The notes: generated from the sequence alone by a model not told the origin. Shown: positions 34,656-41,390, counted from the stretch's first letter. The stretch is 41,426 nucleotides of DNA from Candidatus Nitrosopumilus sp. (GCA_028351415.1 JAOMJV010000008.1:1-41426); one strand, 5' to 3'. Translations and numbers: made by a program.

Positions 34656-36011
34656 ATGTCTCTCCCTACAATCATTATTGGTGCAGGCGTGGGTGGTTTA
34701 ACTACTGGTGCTTTGTTAGCCCATGACGGTAATGATGTAATTGTTTTAGAAAAATCATCCAATTTAGGCGGACGAACTGCGTCGATGAAATTTAAAAATC
34801 ATATTCTTGATAATGGATTCCACATAATGCCTTTTTATAAAAAATCTGCAATTTTTACTATTTTAAAAAATTTAGGCATTGAATCTAGATTAAAACTGGC
34901 AAAAGTTGATGACATTGCATTTTATGCGGCAACAGGATTTCATATCTATCCCAAAGGCATGGTTGATTTACTTCGCCTATCTTTAATTCCTTTTAAAAGT
35001 AGGATTAGACTTTTAAAATTATTACTTCCTCTAGCGTTTTCTTCAATTGAAAAAACTGAATTGTGGGATAACATACCTCTAACAAAAATAACTCATGATT
35101 TGGATGCTGACACAAATGCTTTTTTTGAAGCTGTATGCATGCTAGCCTTTGCCGACACTGCTGACCATATTTCATTAGGAGAATTTGCTCGAACAATTAT
35201 CCGTGCAAACCCGTTTAAGGGCGGAACGAGTGAATTTGCGTACCCTGATGGGGGTGGATATGATTCAATATGCCATGTTCTTGGAGATTTTATTTTAGAA
35301 AATAACGGGATCATTAAAACCAAAGAATCTGTAAAAAAAATAATTGTTAAAGATTCTAAAGTTACCGGTGTTGTTGTTAATGATTCTTTAAATTCTGAAA
35401 AAATAATTCCTACAAACTCTGTGGTGGTTTCATATCCTGCATACACTGCACTAAATCAATTATTTGAAAAAAATATTATTGATACAAAATTTGTTGAAAA
35501 AATTGATAAATTAAATAAAACAACTTCTGTTGTCGAAGTACATTTTGCATTAAATTCACAAATTGATACTCGCCAAGTTGTATTTCCAGTAGGCAAGGAT
35601 TATGTTACTAAGGGCATATTTTTCATATCCAATATCACTCCTTCTGTTTCACCTGTTGGGGAGCATTTGATAATTGCAGGAACTCCCGTGTCATCTGCAG
35701 ATACTGAAGATTCTAAAAAAGTCAAAAATATTGTTATCAAAATGAAGGAAGAGATATCCTCGATTTACCCTAAATTTGACTCTGCACTGCTCTGGGAACG
35801 TCCTATGGCCTGGAAGTTAGTTGAATCTGTTGTTAAGGAACCTGGTAAAGTTTGGAAGTCTAAGATGCCTCATCAAATTCCTGGCATTGAAGGTTTATTT
35901 TTTGTTGGTGATTCTACAATTAGCTATGGTATTGGAACTGATTCTGCCGCACACAGTTCTATTTTGTGTCATCCAAAAATTAAATCTTTTTTAAATTCTT
36001 CAATTAACTAG
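34656..36011 (+). CDS. Phytoene-desaturase-like FAD oxidoreductase
   Basis: The 451-aa protein belongs to the CrtI/amine-oxidase-type flavoproteins. N-terminal GAGVGG (9-14) with Glu32 ending β2 and LGGRT (38-42) bind the FAD; C-terminal GLFFVGDSTISYGIGTDSA (from about 415) is the second FAD contact. The middle substrate domain is not specific enough to name a substrate: carotenoid, lipid or isoprenoid are options, and no phytoene synthase is in the window. ATG 34656 is chosen over TTG 34653 by TATA spacing (29 bp). Its stop shares CTAG with the stop of the convergent B12 regulator. Confidence 0.82.
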   Translation: MSLPTIIIGAGVGGLTTGALLAHDGNDVIVLEKSSNLGGRTASMKFKNHILDNGFHIMPFYKKSAIFTILKNLGIESRLKLAKVDDIAFYAATGFHIYPKGMVDLLRLSLIPFKSRIRLLKLLLPLAFSSIEKTELWDNIPLTKITHDLDADTNAFFEAVCMLAFADTADHISLGEFARTIIRANPFKGGTSEFAYPDGGGYDSICHVLGDFILENNGIIKTKESVKKIIVKDSKVTGVVVNDSLNSEKIIPTNSVVVSYPAYTALNQLFEKNIIDTKFVEKIDKLNKTTSVVEVHFALNSQIDTRQVVFPVGKDYVTKGIFFISNITPSVSPVGEHLIIAGTPVSSADTEDSKKVKNIVIKMKEEISSIYPKFDSALLWERPMAWKLVESVVKEPGKVWKSKMPHQIPGIEGLFFVGDSTISYGIGTDSAAHSSILCHPKIKSFLNSSIN

Positions 36012-36853
36012 TGTTGTATTCGTAGGATTTTTGGAATTTCATCAAGTCTAGCATCTTTTATTATTTTTCCCTCAAATTTAGGAACATCATCTGCTTGTAA
36101 CGCATAACCTCCGACGAGTATTGGGATTTTACTGTGCTCTCTGATTTTTTTTGCCAATCTTTGACCTGCTGTGATGTTGTCATTAATTGTAATTGAAATT
36201 AGAACTATGTCTGGTTTTTTCATATTTATGAATTCTAGTATTGCATCACTTGGAATCGAAGTTCCCATGTTGAATACTTTGAAACCTTTGATTGTCAGAT
36301 ATGTTTCAAGCACATCGCACCCAATGTGATGTTCCTCCCCCACTGGTACACACAGCAATACTTTCTTTTTATTTCCAGAACCTGAAACCTGCTCCATGAT
36401 TATTTTTACTAATGTTTGAGCTACATTACTTGCAACGTGTTCTGTCGCAATTGCTAATTTCCCTGTCTCCCAATCTGAACCTATTTTGCTCATTACGGGT
36501 CTGAGAATTTTATCAAAGAAATCTGATATGTTGAATATCTGCACGTATTCTTTGTAAATTTTTATACATTCTTCTATATTTCCATCTGTTAATTTTTTAA
36601 ACAACTGTTGCCTTGATCTTTTTGTAGCGTCCTCTCTTTTTTGTATGTCTTGCGGGTTGTAGGATGCTAACACCGATAGAATTTTAGCATCATTTCTAAA
36701 TTCAATTGGAATGTCATCTTTTACCACTAGTGATGCCTTTCCAAGATATTTTATTATTTCTTGTTTTGATGTCTTTTTTTTAGAATCCCAAACACTTTTC
36801 ACTAAATACAGATATTGCTCAGATTTTACTTTTTTAAACCTGATATACACCAT
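36008..36853 (-). CDS. CarH-like B12-binding regulator with novel N-terminal domain
   Basis: The 281-aa protein ends in a full CarH/MtaC-type cobalamin module. A helical bundle (about 85-155) has W128-x9-E138-H139 in IGSDWETGKLAIATEHVAS, the adenosylcobalamin-capping signature of CarH. The Rossmann B12 domain (about 163-280) has E173-x-H175-x2-G178 (VPVGEEHHIGCD; His175 is the likely lower ligand), FNMGTSIPSDAIL and ILVGGYAL. Instead of a MerR helix-turn-helix the first ~45 residues read YLYLVKSVWDSKKKTSKQE then IIKYLGK, a small β-domain also seen at the N-terminus of some transposases, possibly DNA-binding. Glu129 replaces the second His used by Thermus CarH after light. A light- or B12-responsive regulator is inferred. 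Confidence 0.78.
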   Translation of the reverse strand: MVYIRFKKVKSEQYLYLVKSVWDSKKKTSKQEIIKYLGKASLVVKDDIPIEFRNDAKILSVLASYNPQDIQKREDATKRSRQQLFKKLTDGNIEECIKIYKEYVQIFNISDFFDKILRPVMSKIGSDWETGKLAIATEHVASNVAQTLVKIIMEQVSGSGNKKKVLLCVPVGEEHHIGCDVLETYLTIKGFKVFNMGTSIPSDAILEFINMKKPDIVLISITINDNITAGQRLAKKIREHSKIPILVGGYALQADDVPKFEGKIIKDARLDEIPKILRIQH

Positions 36854-36873
36854 GAACTTTTTTTATATTGTTT

Positions 36874-36910
36874 GTATATAACATAATGGTAATATTATTT
36901 TCTAGTGCCA
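36874..36910 (-). promoter_or_regulatory. Cluster promoter C (regulator gene): operator plus TATA
   Basis: On the minus strand TGGCACTA (36910 to 36903) has its first G 28 bp before TATA box TTATATAC (36881 to 36874), which is 28 bp before the ATG at 36853. With promoter D it makes an inverted pair of octamers in the divergent region. Confidence 0.75.
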
Positions 36911-36931
36911 TCAAATTTATTTTTAAAATTG

Positions 36932-36974
36932 ATTTATTTGGCACTATGCTAATCTAGTATTCTCTGTTAAATAT
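36932..36974 (+). promoter_or_regulatory. Cluster promoter D: operator plus TATA
   Basis: TGGCACTA at 36939-36946 lies in ATTTATTTGGCACTATG, 27 bp (first G) before TATA box TTAAATAT (36967-36974); the ATG at 36996 is 29 bp further. The whole 43 bp aligns without gaps to promoter B with 31 matches. Confidence 0.75.
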
Positions 36975-36995
36975 GATAAATTAAAAAACTACATC

Positions 36996-37187
36996 ATGGC
37001 AGAAGAACAAGAATGGGCTAACCTACTTGCTGAAATCTTTGACAAACTTACACAAAAACATGCCTCAATCACTTATGATTTTGACAATCTTGAGATGGCC
37101 GGTAAAATAGTCAAAGAGGGCGAAGTAGTACCAACAGGAACTGTTTCCCTTAGCGGGAAACTGACTATTACAGCAAAAGAACTTTGA
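36996..37187 (+). CDS. Small cluster protein (63 aa)
   Basis: An N-terminal helix (EEQEWANLLAEIFDKLTQKH) is followed by four short β-strands (SITYDFDNLEMA, GTVSLSGKLTITAKEL). I recognise no family. It is the first gene of the three-gene unit driven by promoter D and ends six bases before the start of the next. The TATA spacing and ATG make the start secure. Confidence 0.7.
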   Translation: MAEEQEWANLLAEIFDKLTQKHASITYDFDNLEMAGKIVKEGEVVPTGTVSLSGKLTITAKEL

Positions 37188-37193
37188 GTGTGG

Positions 37194-37565
37194 ATGACAA
37201 TGAAAAACTTTGATATTCCCGCTAATTTTTTATCTTATCTAGATACTGGCAAGTTAAGCATAACTTGCAATGACTCACCTACAGTTAATTTTCATGTTGA
37301 TGGAAGTACAAAAATAATTGATATAATCGACATACCCATTGAACTTACAAAAATGCCTGGTCTCTTAAAGCAACTTTCTGAAGCTAAAGAGCTTGCAAAA
37401 GATTTGGCACAGAAAAAAACTACTATAGAGGTTAGACTGCGCGGTGATACCGTATTGAAACTTGGCGAAAAAGCAAACCCTAAACTTGCAAAAATTATCA
37501 CTCTTAGCAGTAACATTGAAATCACCGATTTAAGAAAATTAAAAAAATTGAGTGATGAATTTTAA
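37194..37565 (+). CDS. Cluster protein with β-α-β pattern (123 aa)
   Basis: Reads MTMKNFDIPANFLSYLDTGK with strands KLSITCNDSPTVNFHV, a helix LLKQLSEAKELAKDLAQK and then TIEVRLRGDTVLKLGE. It is soluble, with no catalytic motif I know. Starts at GTG 37188, ATG 37194 or ATG 37200 are possible. It lies between the 63-aa gene and the SDR gene, with 2 bp to the latter, so the three form one operon. Confidence 0.7.
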   Translation: MTMKNFDIPANFLSYLDTGKLSITCNDSPTVNFHVDGSTKIIDIIDIPIELTKMPGLLKQLSEAKELAKDLAQKKTTIEVRLRGDTVLKLGEKANPKLAKIITLSSNIEITDLRKLKKLSDEF

Positions 37566-37567
37566 AC

Positions 37568-38995
37568 ATGAGTGACAATTTTTCTCAAAAAAATGCCTAT
37601 GATATTCTGGTAACTGGTTCGAGTGGTTTTATCGGAAAAAAACTTTTGAACAAATTAACTGATTATGGATTTACAGTCACTGCGATGTCTAGATCAAAAT
37701 ATCCTGACACTCAAAACGTTAAACGTGTTCAAGCCGATGCATTTGACGTTAACTCTTTGATTGCCGCTACAGAAGGTATTGAAACTGCATTTTATTTGCT
37801 TCATTCCATGGAAGGTTCAAAAAAGGAATGGGCTGAATTTGCAACTAGGGAGAAGCAGCAGGCTGAAAATTTCTTAAAGGCTGCAACTGATTCTGGTGTA
37901 AAGAGAATCATATACTTGGGTGGATTGGTTAACGAAGGTCTAGAGTTATCAAAACATATGAAAAGTAGACACGACGTGGGAAAGATTTTGGCAAGTGGGG
38001 ATATCCCTGTTACTGAATTGAGAGCATCCGTTATCGTTGGTGCGGAAGGCGGATCTTATGCTATGCTTAGGTATCTTGTTGAAAGATTGCCTCTAATGGT
38101 TTGTCCAAAATGGGTCAAATCCCAAACACAACCAATTGCTGTTGACAATGTAGTTGATTATCTGATAGGTTCAATGAAAAATCATGAAACCGCAGGAAAA
38201 ATTCTAGAAATCGGTGGGCCTGAAACAATGACGTATGAACAATTAATGAGACTGTACTCTTCAATTCTTAATAGAAATTTGAACGTAATTCAAATTCCAT
38301 TTCTAACCCCTAGACTCTCTTCGTATTGGATTGATTTAGTAACTCCAGTTAAAGCCTCTTTGGCAAGACCTCTGGTTGACAGTCTTGTACATGATTCTGT
38401 AGTTAAAGATGATTCTGCACAAAAATTGATTCCAGTCCAACTGGCATATATGACTCAGGCAATTCAAACTGCTAGAGAAGAAGCAAAAGTTTTCAATTCA
38501 ATTTCTAAATCTGAAGGAGAAAAAACTTCTTACAAAATGAATCAGAAAATTCTCTTAATTACATTGTGTGCTATGGCTTTTGTTGGTACGACATACTACT
38601 GGCTAGATGACAGATCTGACGTCTGGCAAATACCGTGGTTAGCTGGTTCAGCTATTTGGTATGCCGCAATTCTTTTTGCTATTTCTTTTGTAAGGCAAAA
38701 GGCTAGACTAGGTTATTTGATTGGCGGTTTGTTGTCATGGGTCACTCTTGCATTTTGGCTATTTGACAATTTCTATGTTGTATTTGAACTCTCACTGGTT
38801 GCATCTGAACCAAGTTTGGAAATCACAATCAGAAATTTCATTGGTGCTGCACTCGCTGGATTGGCAATATTCTCATCACACAACGTATTTCATAAAGTAA
38901 GAGTCTATCAAGTTAGGGGCAAACCTGTGTCTGAATCTGCCTCATCTGAAGTTCCAACTGGTGCACGACCTGTATACAACACCAATTTTGCCTAA
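37568..38995 (+). CDS. NAD(P)-binding SDR protein with membrane tail
   Basis: The first ~300 residues form an atypical/extended SDR: TGSSGFIG (16-23), YLLHSMEGSKKEW, RIIYLGGLVNE in place of the usual YxxxK region, PVTELRASVIVGAEG and GKILEIGGPETMTYEQL. This resembles the NDUFA9-like/nucleoside-epimerase relatives common in bacterial light-responsive clusters (recalled, not checked). From about residue 324 (MNQKILLITLCAMAFVG) at least four hydrophobic spans follow up to about 445, ending in a soluble tail. A lipid, quinone or isoprenoid substrate at the membrane is plausible but unproven. Confidence 0.82.
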   Translation: MSDNFSQKNAYDILVTGSSGFIGKKLLNKLTDYGFTVTAMSRSKYPDTQNVKRVQADAFDVNSLIAATEGIETAFYLLHSMEGSKKEWAEFATREKQQAENFLKAATDSGVKRIIYLGGLVNEGLELSKHMKSRHDVGKILASGDIPVTELRASVIVGAEGGSYAMLRYLVERLPLMVCPKWVKSQTQPIAVDNVVDYLIGSMKNHETAGKILEIGGPETMTYEQLMRLYSSILNRNLNVIQIPFLTPRLSSYWIDLVTPVKASLARPLVDSLVHDSVVKDDSAQKLIPVQLAYMTQAIQTAREEAKVFNSISKSEGEKTSYKMNQKILLITLCAMAFVGTTYYWLDDRSDVWQIPWLAGSAIWYAAILFAISFVRQKARLGYLIGGLLSWVTLAFWLFDNFYVVFELSLVASEPSLEITIRNFIGAALAGLAIFSSHNVFHKVRVYQVRGKPVSESASSEVPTGARPVYNTNFA

Positions 38996-39383
38996 CCACA
39001 AAATTATTTTTTTTAAAAAATAGAAACAGCGTAGCAGAAATATGAGACAGAAACTATGAATGTCAAATAGATTTGATTTCTTATGGTCTTTGGAACAAAA
39101 TACTATGTGAAAGATAATACTTCATTATTTTTATTTTTCTCGAGAAATTTTTCTTTTTCTTTCTTTTGATTTATTTTACAATAAAAACATGCTTTGGTAT
39201 TATTATCATGTATGCAATAATCCATGTTTTAAAAAGACTCTTGTTTTATTTTAAGAAGTTTTTGTAATTCTTTACACATGTTTATTTTTCTTAATATTTT
39301 TTAATTTTTAATAATATATTTTTTAATTTATGCATGATTTTTTATGAAAAATTCTCTTTAGGATTTTATTTAATATCTTAGAA
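38996..39383. other. Gene-poor AT-rich stretch after the SDR gene
   Basis: No plausible reading frame on either strand. A T-rich run with a complementary A-run (ATTTTTTTTAAAAAAT, near 39006-39021) immediately after the SDR stop is likely a terminator. The rest is poly-T/A-rich DNA in which I see nothing more. Confidence 0.5.
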
Positions 39384-39415
39384 TACGATCGTAAAATTTC
39401 ATATGTGTATAATAC
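39384..39415 (+). promoter_or_regulatory. Palindrome TACGATCGTA plus TATA-like box
   Basis: The perfect palindrome TACGATCGTA (39384-39393) lies 24 bp (start to start) upstream of TATA-like TATAATAC (39408-39415). Transcription would start near 39436, where a structured but non-coding segment begins. It could be the promoter and operator of an RNA gene. Confidence 0.4.
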
Positions 39416-39435
39416 TTTGATTGTCGTATCAAAAT

Positions 39436-39585
39436 AGATCTTATGTGCTTAGTCTGCCATAGACGTGAGTGAAATAGATAGGATCATGGAGTAGTGGAAA
39501 TACTGGAATCTATAATAGTAATCTGATTAACCGACCAAGGACTTGTTACTATTGGCATTCATTCTAAATTATTTCCAGTGCTCTT
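39436..39585 (+). ncRNA. Candidate structured RNA
   Basis: No reading frame fits here, but the segment is less AT-rich than its surroundings and has clear stems. CTTAGTCT (39448-39455) pairs with AGAC-G-TGAG (39461-39469, one bulge, GU allowed). AGTA (39490-39493) pairs with TACT (39501-39504). AATAGTAA (39514-39521) pairs with TTACTATT (39546-39553). A TATA-like box is 28 bp upstream and T-runs follow from about 39582. No tRNA or C/D-box signature is seen. Confidence 0.35.
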
Positions 39586-39654
39586 TTTAGATTTTTGTAA
39601 CAAGATTCTATAATCTTCTGATATTTTTTAAATGAATTTTTCTATACTGTAATT

Positions 39655-39834
39655 ATGAAAAACCAATGTGATTTTTGTAATGAAGCAAATAAAACACAAA
39701 AAATTCATTGCAATAGTTGTGTTGAAAACCATGAAATTTGTTTAACGTGTTTAACAAACTACAAATCTGAAATGGGAATTAAACCTGTTAGAAAACATAC
39801 TCTTTATGAAAGCAATTTAAAAAAATGGGCATAA
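39655..39834 (+). CDS. Small Cys-rich zinc-finger protein (59 aa)
   Basis: Reads MKNQCDFCNEANKTQKIHC, then CVENHEICLTCL: cysteine and histidine pairs spaced like a B-box or double zinc knuckle. The remaining residues form a basic tail ending LKKWA. A TATA-like TTTTTTAAAT about 28 bp upstream supports a leaderless start. Function unknown. Confidence 0.65.
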   Translation: MKNQCDFCNEANKTQKIHCNSCVENHEICLTCLTNYKSEMGIKPVRKHTLYESNLKKWA

Positions 39835-39930
39835 ATGGATGTGTGTGTTGTTCTTACATAATGCGATGTGCATGCAGCAGAATTTTTTATAAAATAAAAA
39901 AATAAAGTTAATTTTTAAAATGGAATTAAT

Positions 39931-40548
39931 CTATAAACCCATTTCTGATTTAACTTGAGTACACCAATTTTTGACTCGTTCTTCAGTAAGTTCGCCTTCA
40001 CTGTCTTCATCTACTGGAAGACCACAAAATTTTTCACCGTTTTCAGGTTCTGTAATTTCGTTAAGATGTGGAATTAAACATCTTGAAGAGACAAAATTGT
40101 ATCCTTCAAGGGGTACATATCCTACCATTTTTGCTCCTGCTTTTTCAAAGAATCTATGTAATTCTTCCATAGCATCGACGAAATCTTCGCCGTAACCTAC
40201 AGAATCACCTAGACCAAATAATGCAACAGGTTTATCCTTGAGGTCTAATTCACCAATTTTTTCTAAAAGGTCATCCCAAACAGTTCCAGATCGTAGTTCT
40301 AAAGCGCCTGTATTCCAAGTAGGAATACCGCATATTAGACCATTAAGATTTGGAAAATGTTCTAGATCCCCTTCAGCAACATCGATAGCATCTGTTATTG
40401 CATCGCCGAATTCTGCTTTAATGTATCCACAAACTTGTTCTGTTTTACCAGTTTGTGTACCAAAATAAAGTCCGATTCCTGCTGTTGGTGCGTCAGTTGG
40501 TGTAACATCATGTTGACCATTGTCGTCATGTGCGTGTGGACCAGCCAT
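39931..40548 (-). CDS. Long-chain flavodoxin, algal/cyanobacterial type
   Basis: The 205-aa protein has an FMN phosphate loop GTQTGKT (30-36), flavin-stacking Trp78 in GIPTWNTGALELRSGT and Tyr119 in GLGDSVGYGEDF, and the ~20-residue insertion of long-chain flavodoxins. The end (PLEGYNFVSS, FCGLPVDEDSEGELTEERV) looks much like cyanobacterial and algal proteins that replace ferredoxin under low iron. A ~20-residue His/Asp-rich N-terminal extension is extra. A TATA-like TTTATATC lies 28 bp before the ATG. The coding region looks richer in GC than neighbours, suggesting transfer or high expression. Confidence 0.9.
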   Translation of the reverse strand: MAGPHAHDDNGQHDVTPTDAPTAGIGLYFGTQTGKTEQVCGYIKAEFGDAITDAIDVAEGDLEHFPNLNGLICGIPTWNTGALELRSGTVWDDLLEKIGELDLKDKPVALFGLGDSVGYGEDFVDAMEELHRFFEKAGAKMVGYVPLEGYNFVSSRCLIPHLNEITEPENGEKFCGLPVDEDSEGELTEERVKNWCTQVKSEMGL

Positions 40549-40568
40549 GATTCAGATTCAGATATAAA

Positions 40569-40576
40569 CTATTTAT
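40569..40576 (-). promoter_or_regulatory. Flavodoxin TATA box
   Basis: TTTATATC on the minus strand begins 28 bp before the flavodoxin ATG. Between it and the start codon TCTGAA is repeated in tandem (ATCTGAATCTGAATC), an oddity in the initially transcribed region. Confidence 0.6.
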
Positions 40577-40767
40577 TTGAATCGGATGGTTATAAGCACA
40601 CATTCTAAGGTTCGATTATGAATATTTATTTCAAATTACCAGGAAAAAACATTGATCTCAGTTGTCAAATATAATTAAATTTTTAAAAAAACAATATTTG
40701 ATAATAAATTAAAACAGTGTATTCGTTTTTTATTCTATAGTGTTAATCTCTGGTTAAACATTCATCA

Positions 40768-40866
40768 TATCACTATTATGTAAATTCCCTGTAGTGATTA
40801 TTGTCAATTAGTTGTGATGAGAAGAACGGGATTTATTTCACCTGTGTTTTACTATCTTCTTATCAC
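40768..40866. other. Hairpin-rich stretch in the flavodoxin/membrane-protein gap
   Basis: The 369-bp gap 40549-40917 has no convincing gene. It contains ATCACTA (40769-40775) paired with TAGTGAT (40792-40798), and a 12-bp stem GTGATGAGAAGA (40814-40825) with TCTTCTTATCAC (40855-40866; one G-U) around a 29-nt loop. These could be an RNA gene, a leader structure or regulatory DNA. Confidence 0.35.
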
Positions 40867-40887
40867 TTCTATAGTAATTAAACAAAA

Positions 40888-40895
40888 CTTAATCA
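40888..40895 (+). promoter_or_regulatory. CTTAATCA promoter box for the gene at 40918
   Basis: Begins 30 bp before the ATG and matches seven of eight bases of the GTTAATCA boxes at 4521 and 16518. Confidence 0.45.
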
Positions 40896-40917
40896 GTATA
40901 CCTTGTTTTTGCACAAT

Positions 40918-41130
40918 ATGAAAAAGGGATCTGTCAACTTGCTAATTATATTTGGTTTACTATTTTTAGTAATTGGAATCACTGTCCCATACTTGAATTG
41001 GATGGGCGGTGCAACTTGGTATGACTCTATTTTATTATTAGTAATTTTTACAATCATCGGTTCTCTTTTATTCTTGGTAGGAAGATCTAACCAAAAACAA
41101 TCCACTCTAAAAGAATCAAAAAATGATTAA
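40918..41130 (+). CDS. Two-span membrane protein (70 aa)
   Basis: MKKGSVNLLIIFGLLFLVIG and a second span at about 38-58 (DSILLLVIFTIIGSLLFLV), followed by a charged tail KQSTLKESKND. A frame from TTG 40903 adds five residues, but the ATG has the promoter box at the exact distance. Similar in layout to the genes at 4551 and 16548. Confidence 0.65.
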   Translation: MKKGSVNLLIIFGLLFLVIGITVPYLNWMGGATWYDSILLLVIFTIIGSLLFLVGRSNQKQSTLKESKND

Positions 41131-41216
41131 TTTTCATAATAACCCGTATGTTTAATGCCTTTTTTGAGTAGGAATATTCCTAATGATTTTTGGTTTGTAG
41201 CCATTGCAGGAGGACT

Positions 41217-41316
41217 CTCATATTTTATCAGGTGCAAATGATTTGGGATTGATATCTATCGCCAAGATTGTGTAGAGCACGTGTCCACTGATAAAATATG
41301 GGAAGTTGTTTTTTTA
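41217..41316 (+). ncRNA. Candidate structured RNA with long nested hairpin
   Basis: A perfect 13-bp inverted repeat CATATTTTATCAG (41219-41231) and CTGATAAAATATG (41288-41300), extendable to 15 with a G-U pair, encloses GTGC/GCAC (41232-41235 with 41277-41280) and an apical stem TTGG-GAT/ATC-G-CCAA (41243-41249 with 41258-41265). A run of seven Ts (near 41310-41316) follows. There is no reading frame. A TATA-like GTTTAATGCC near 41149 would start it at about 41177. Confidence 0.5.
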
Positions 41317-41390
41317 CTCTTTATTTAATGTAGAGTTATAGAAATTACGTGTTCTGGAACAAATACTCTTTTTAAAATTAGAATAATTTC

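Noticed and set aside
36718-36853. Transposase-like N-terminus of the B12 protein, read as a transposon remnant
   Set aside because: The frame is continuous with an intact B12 module, has a good promoter, and no terminal repeats or other transposase parts are present.
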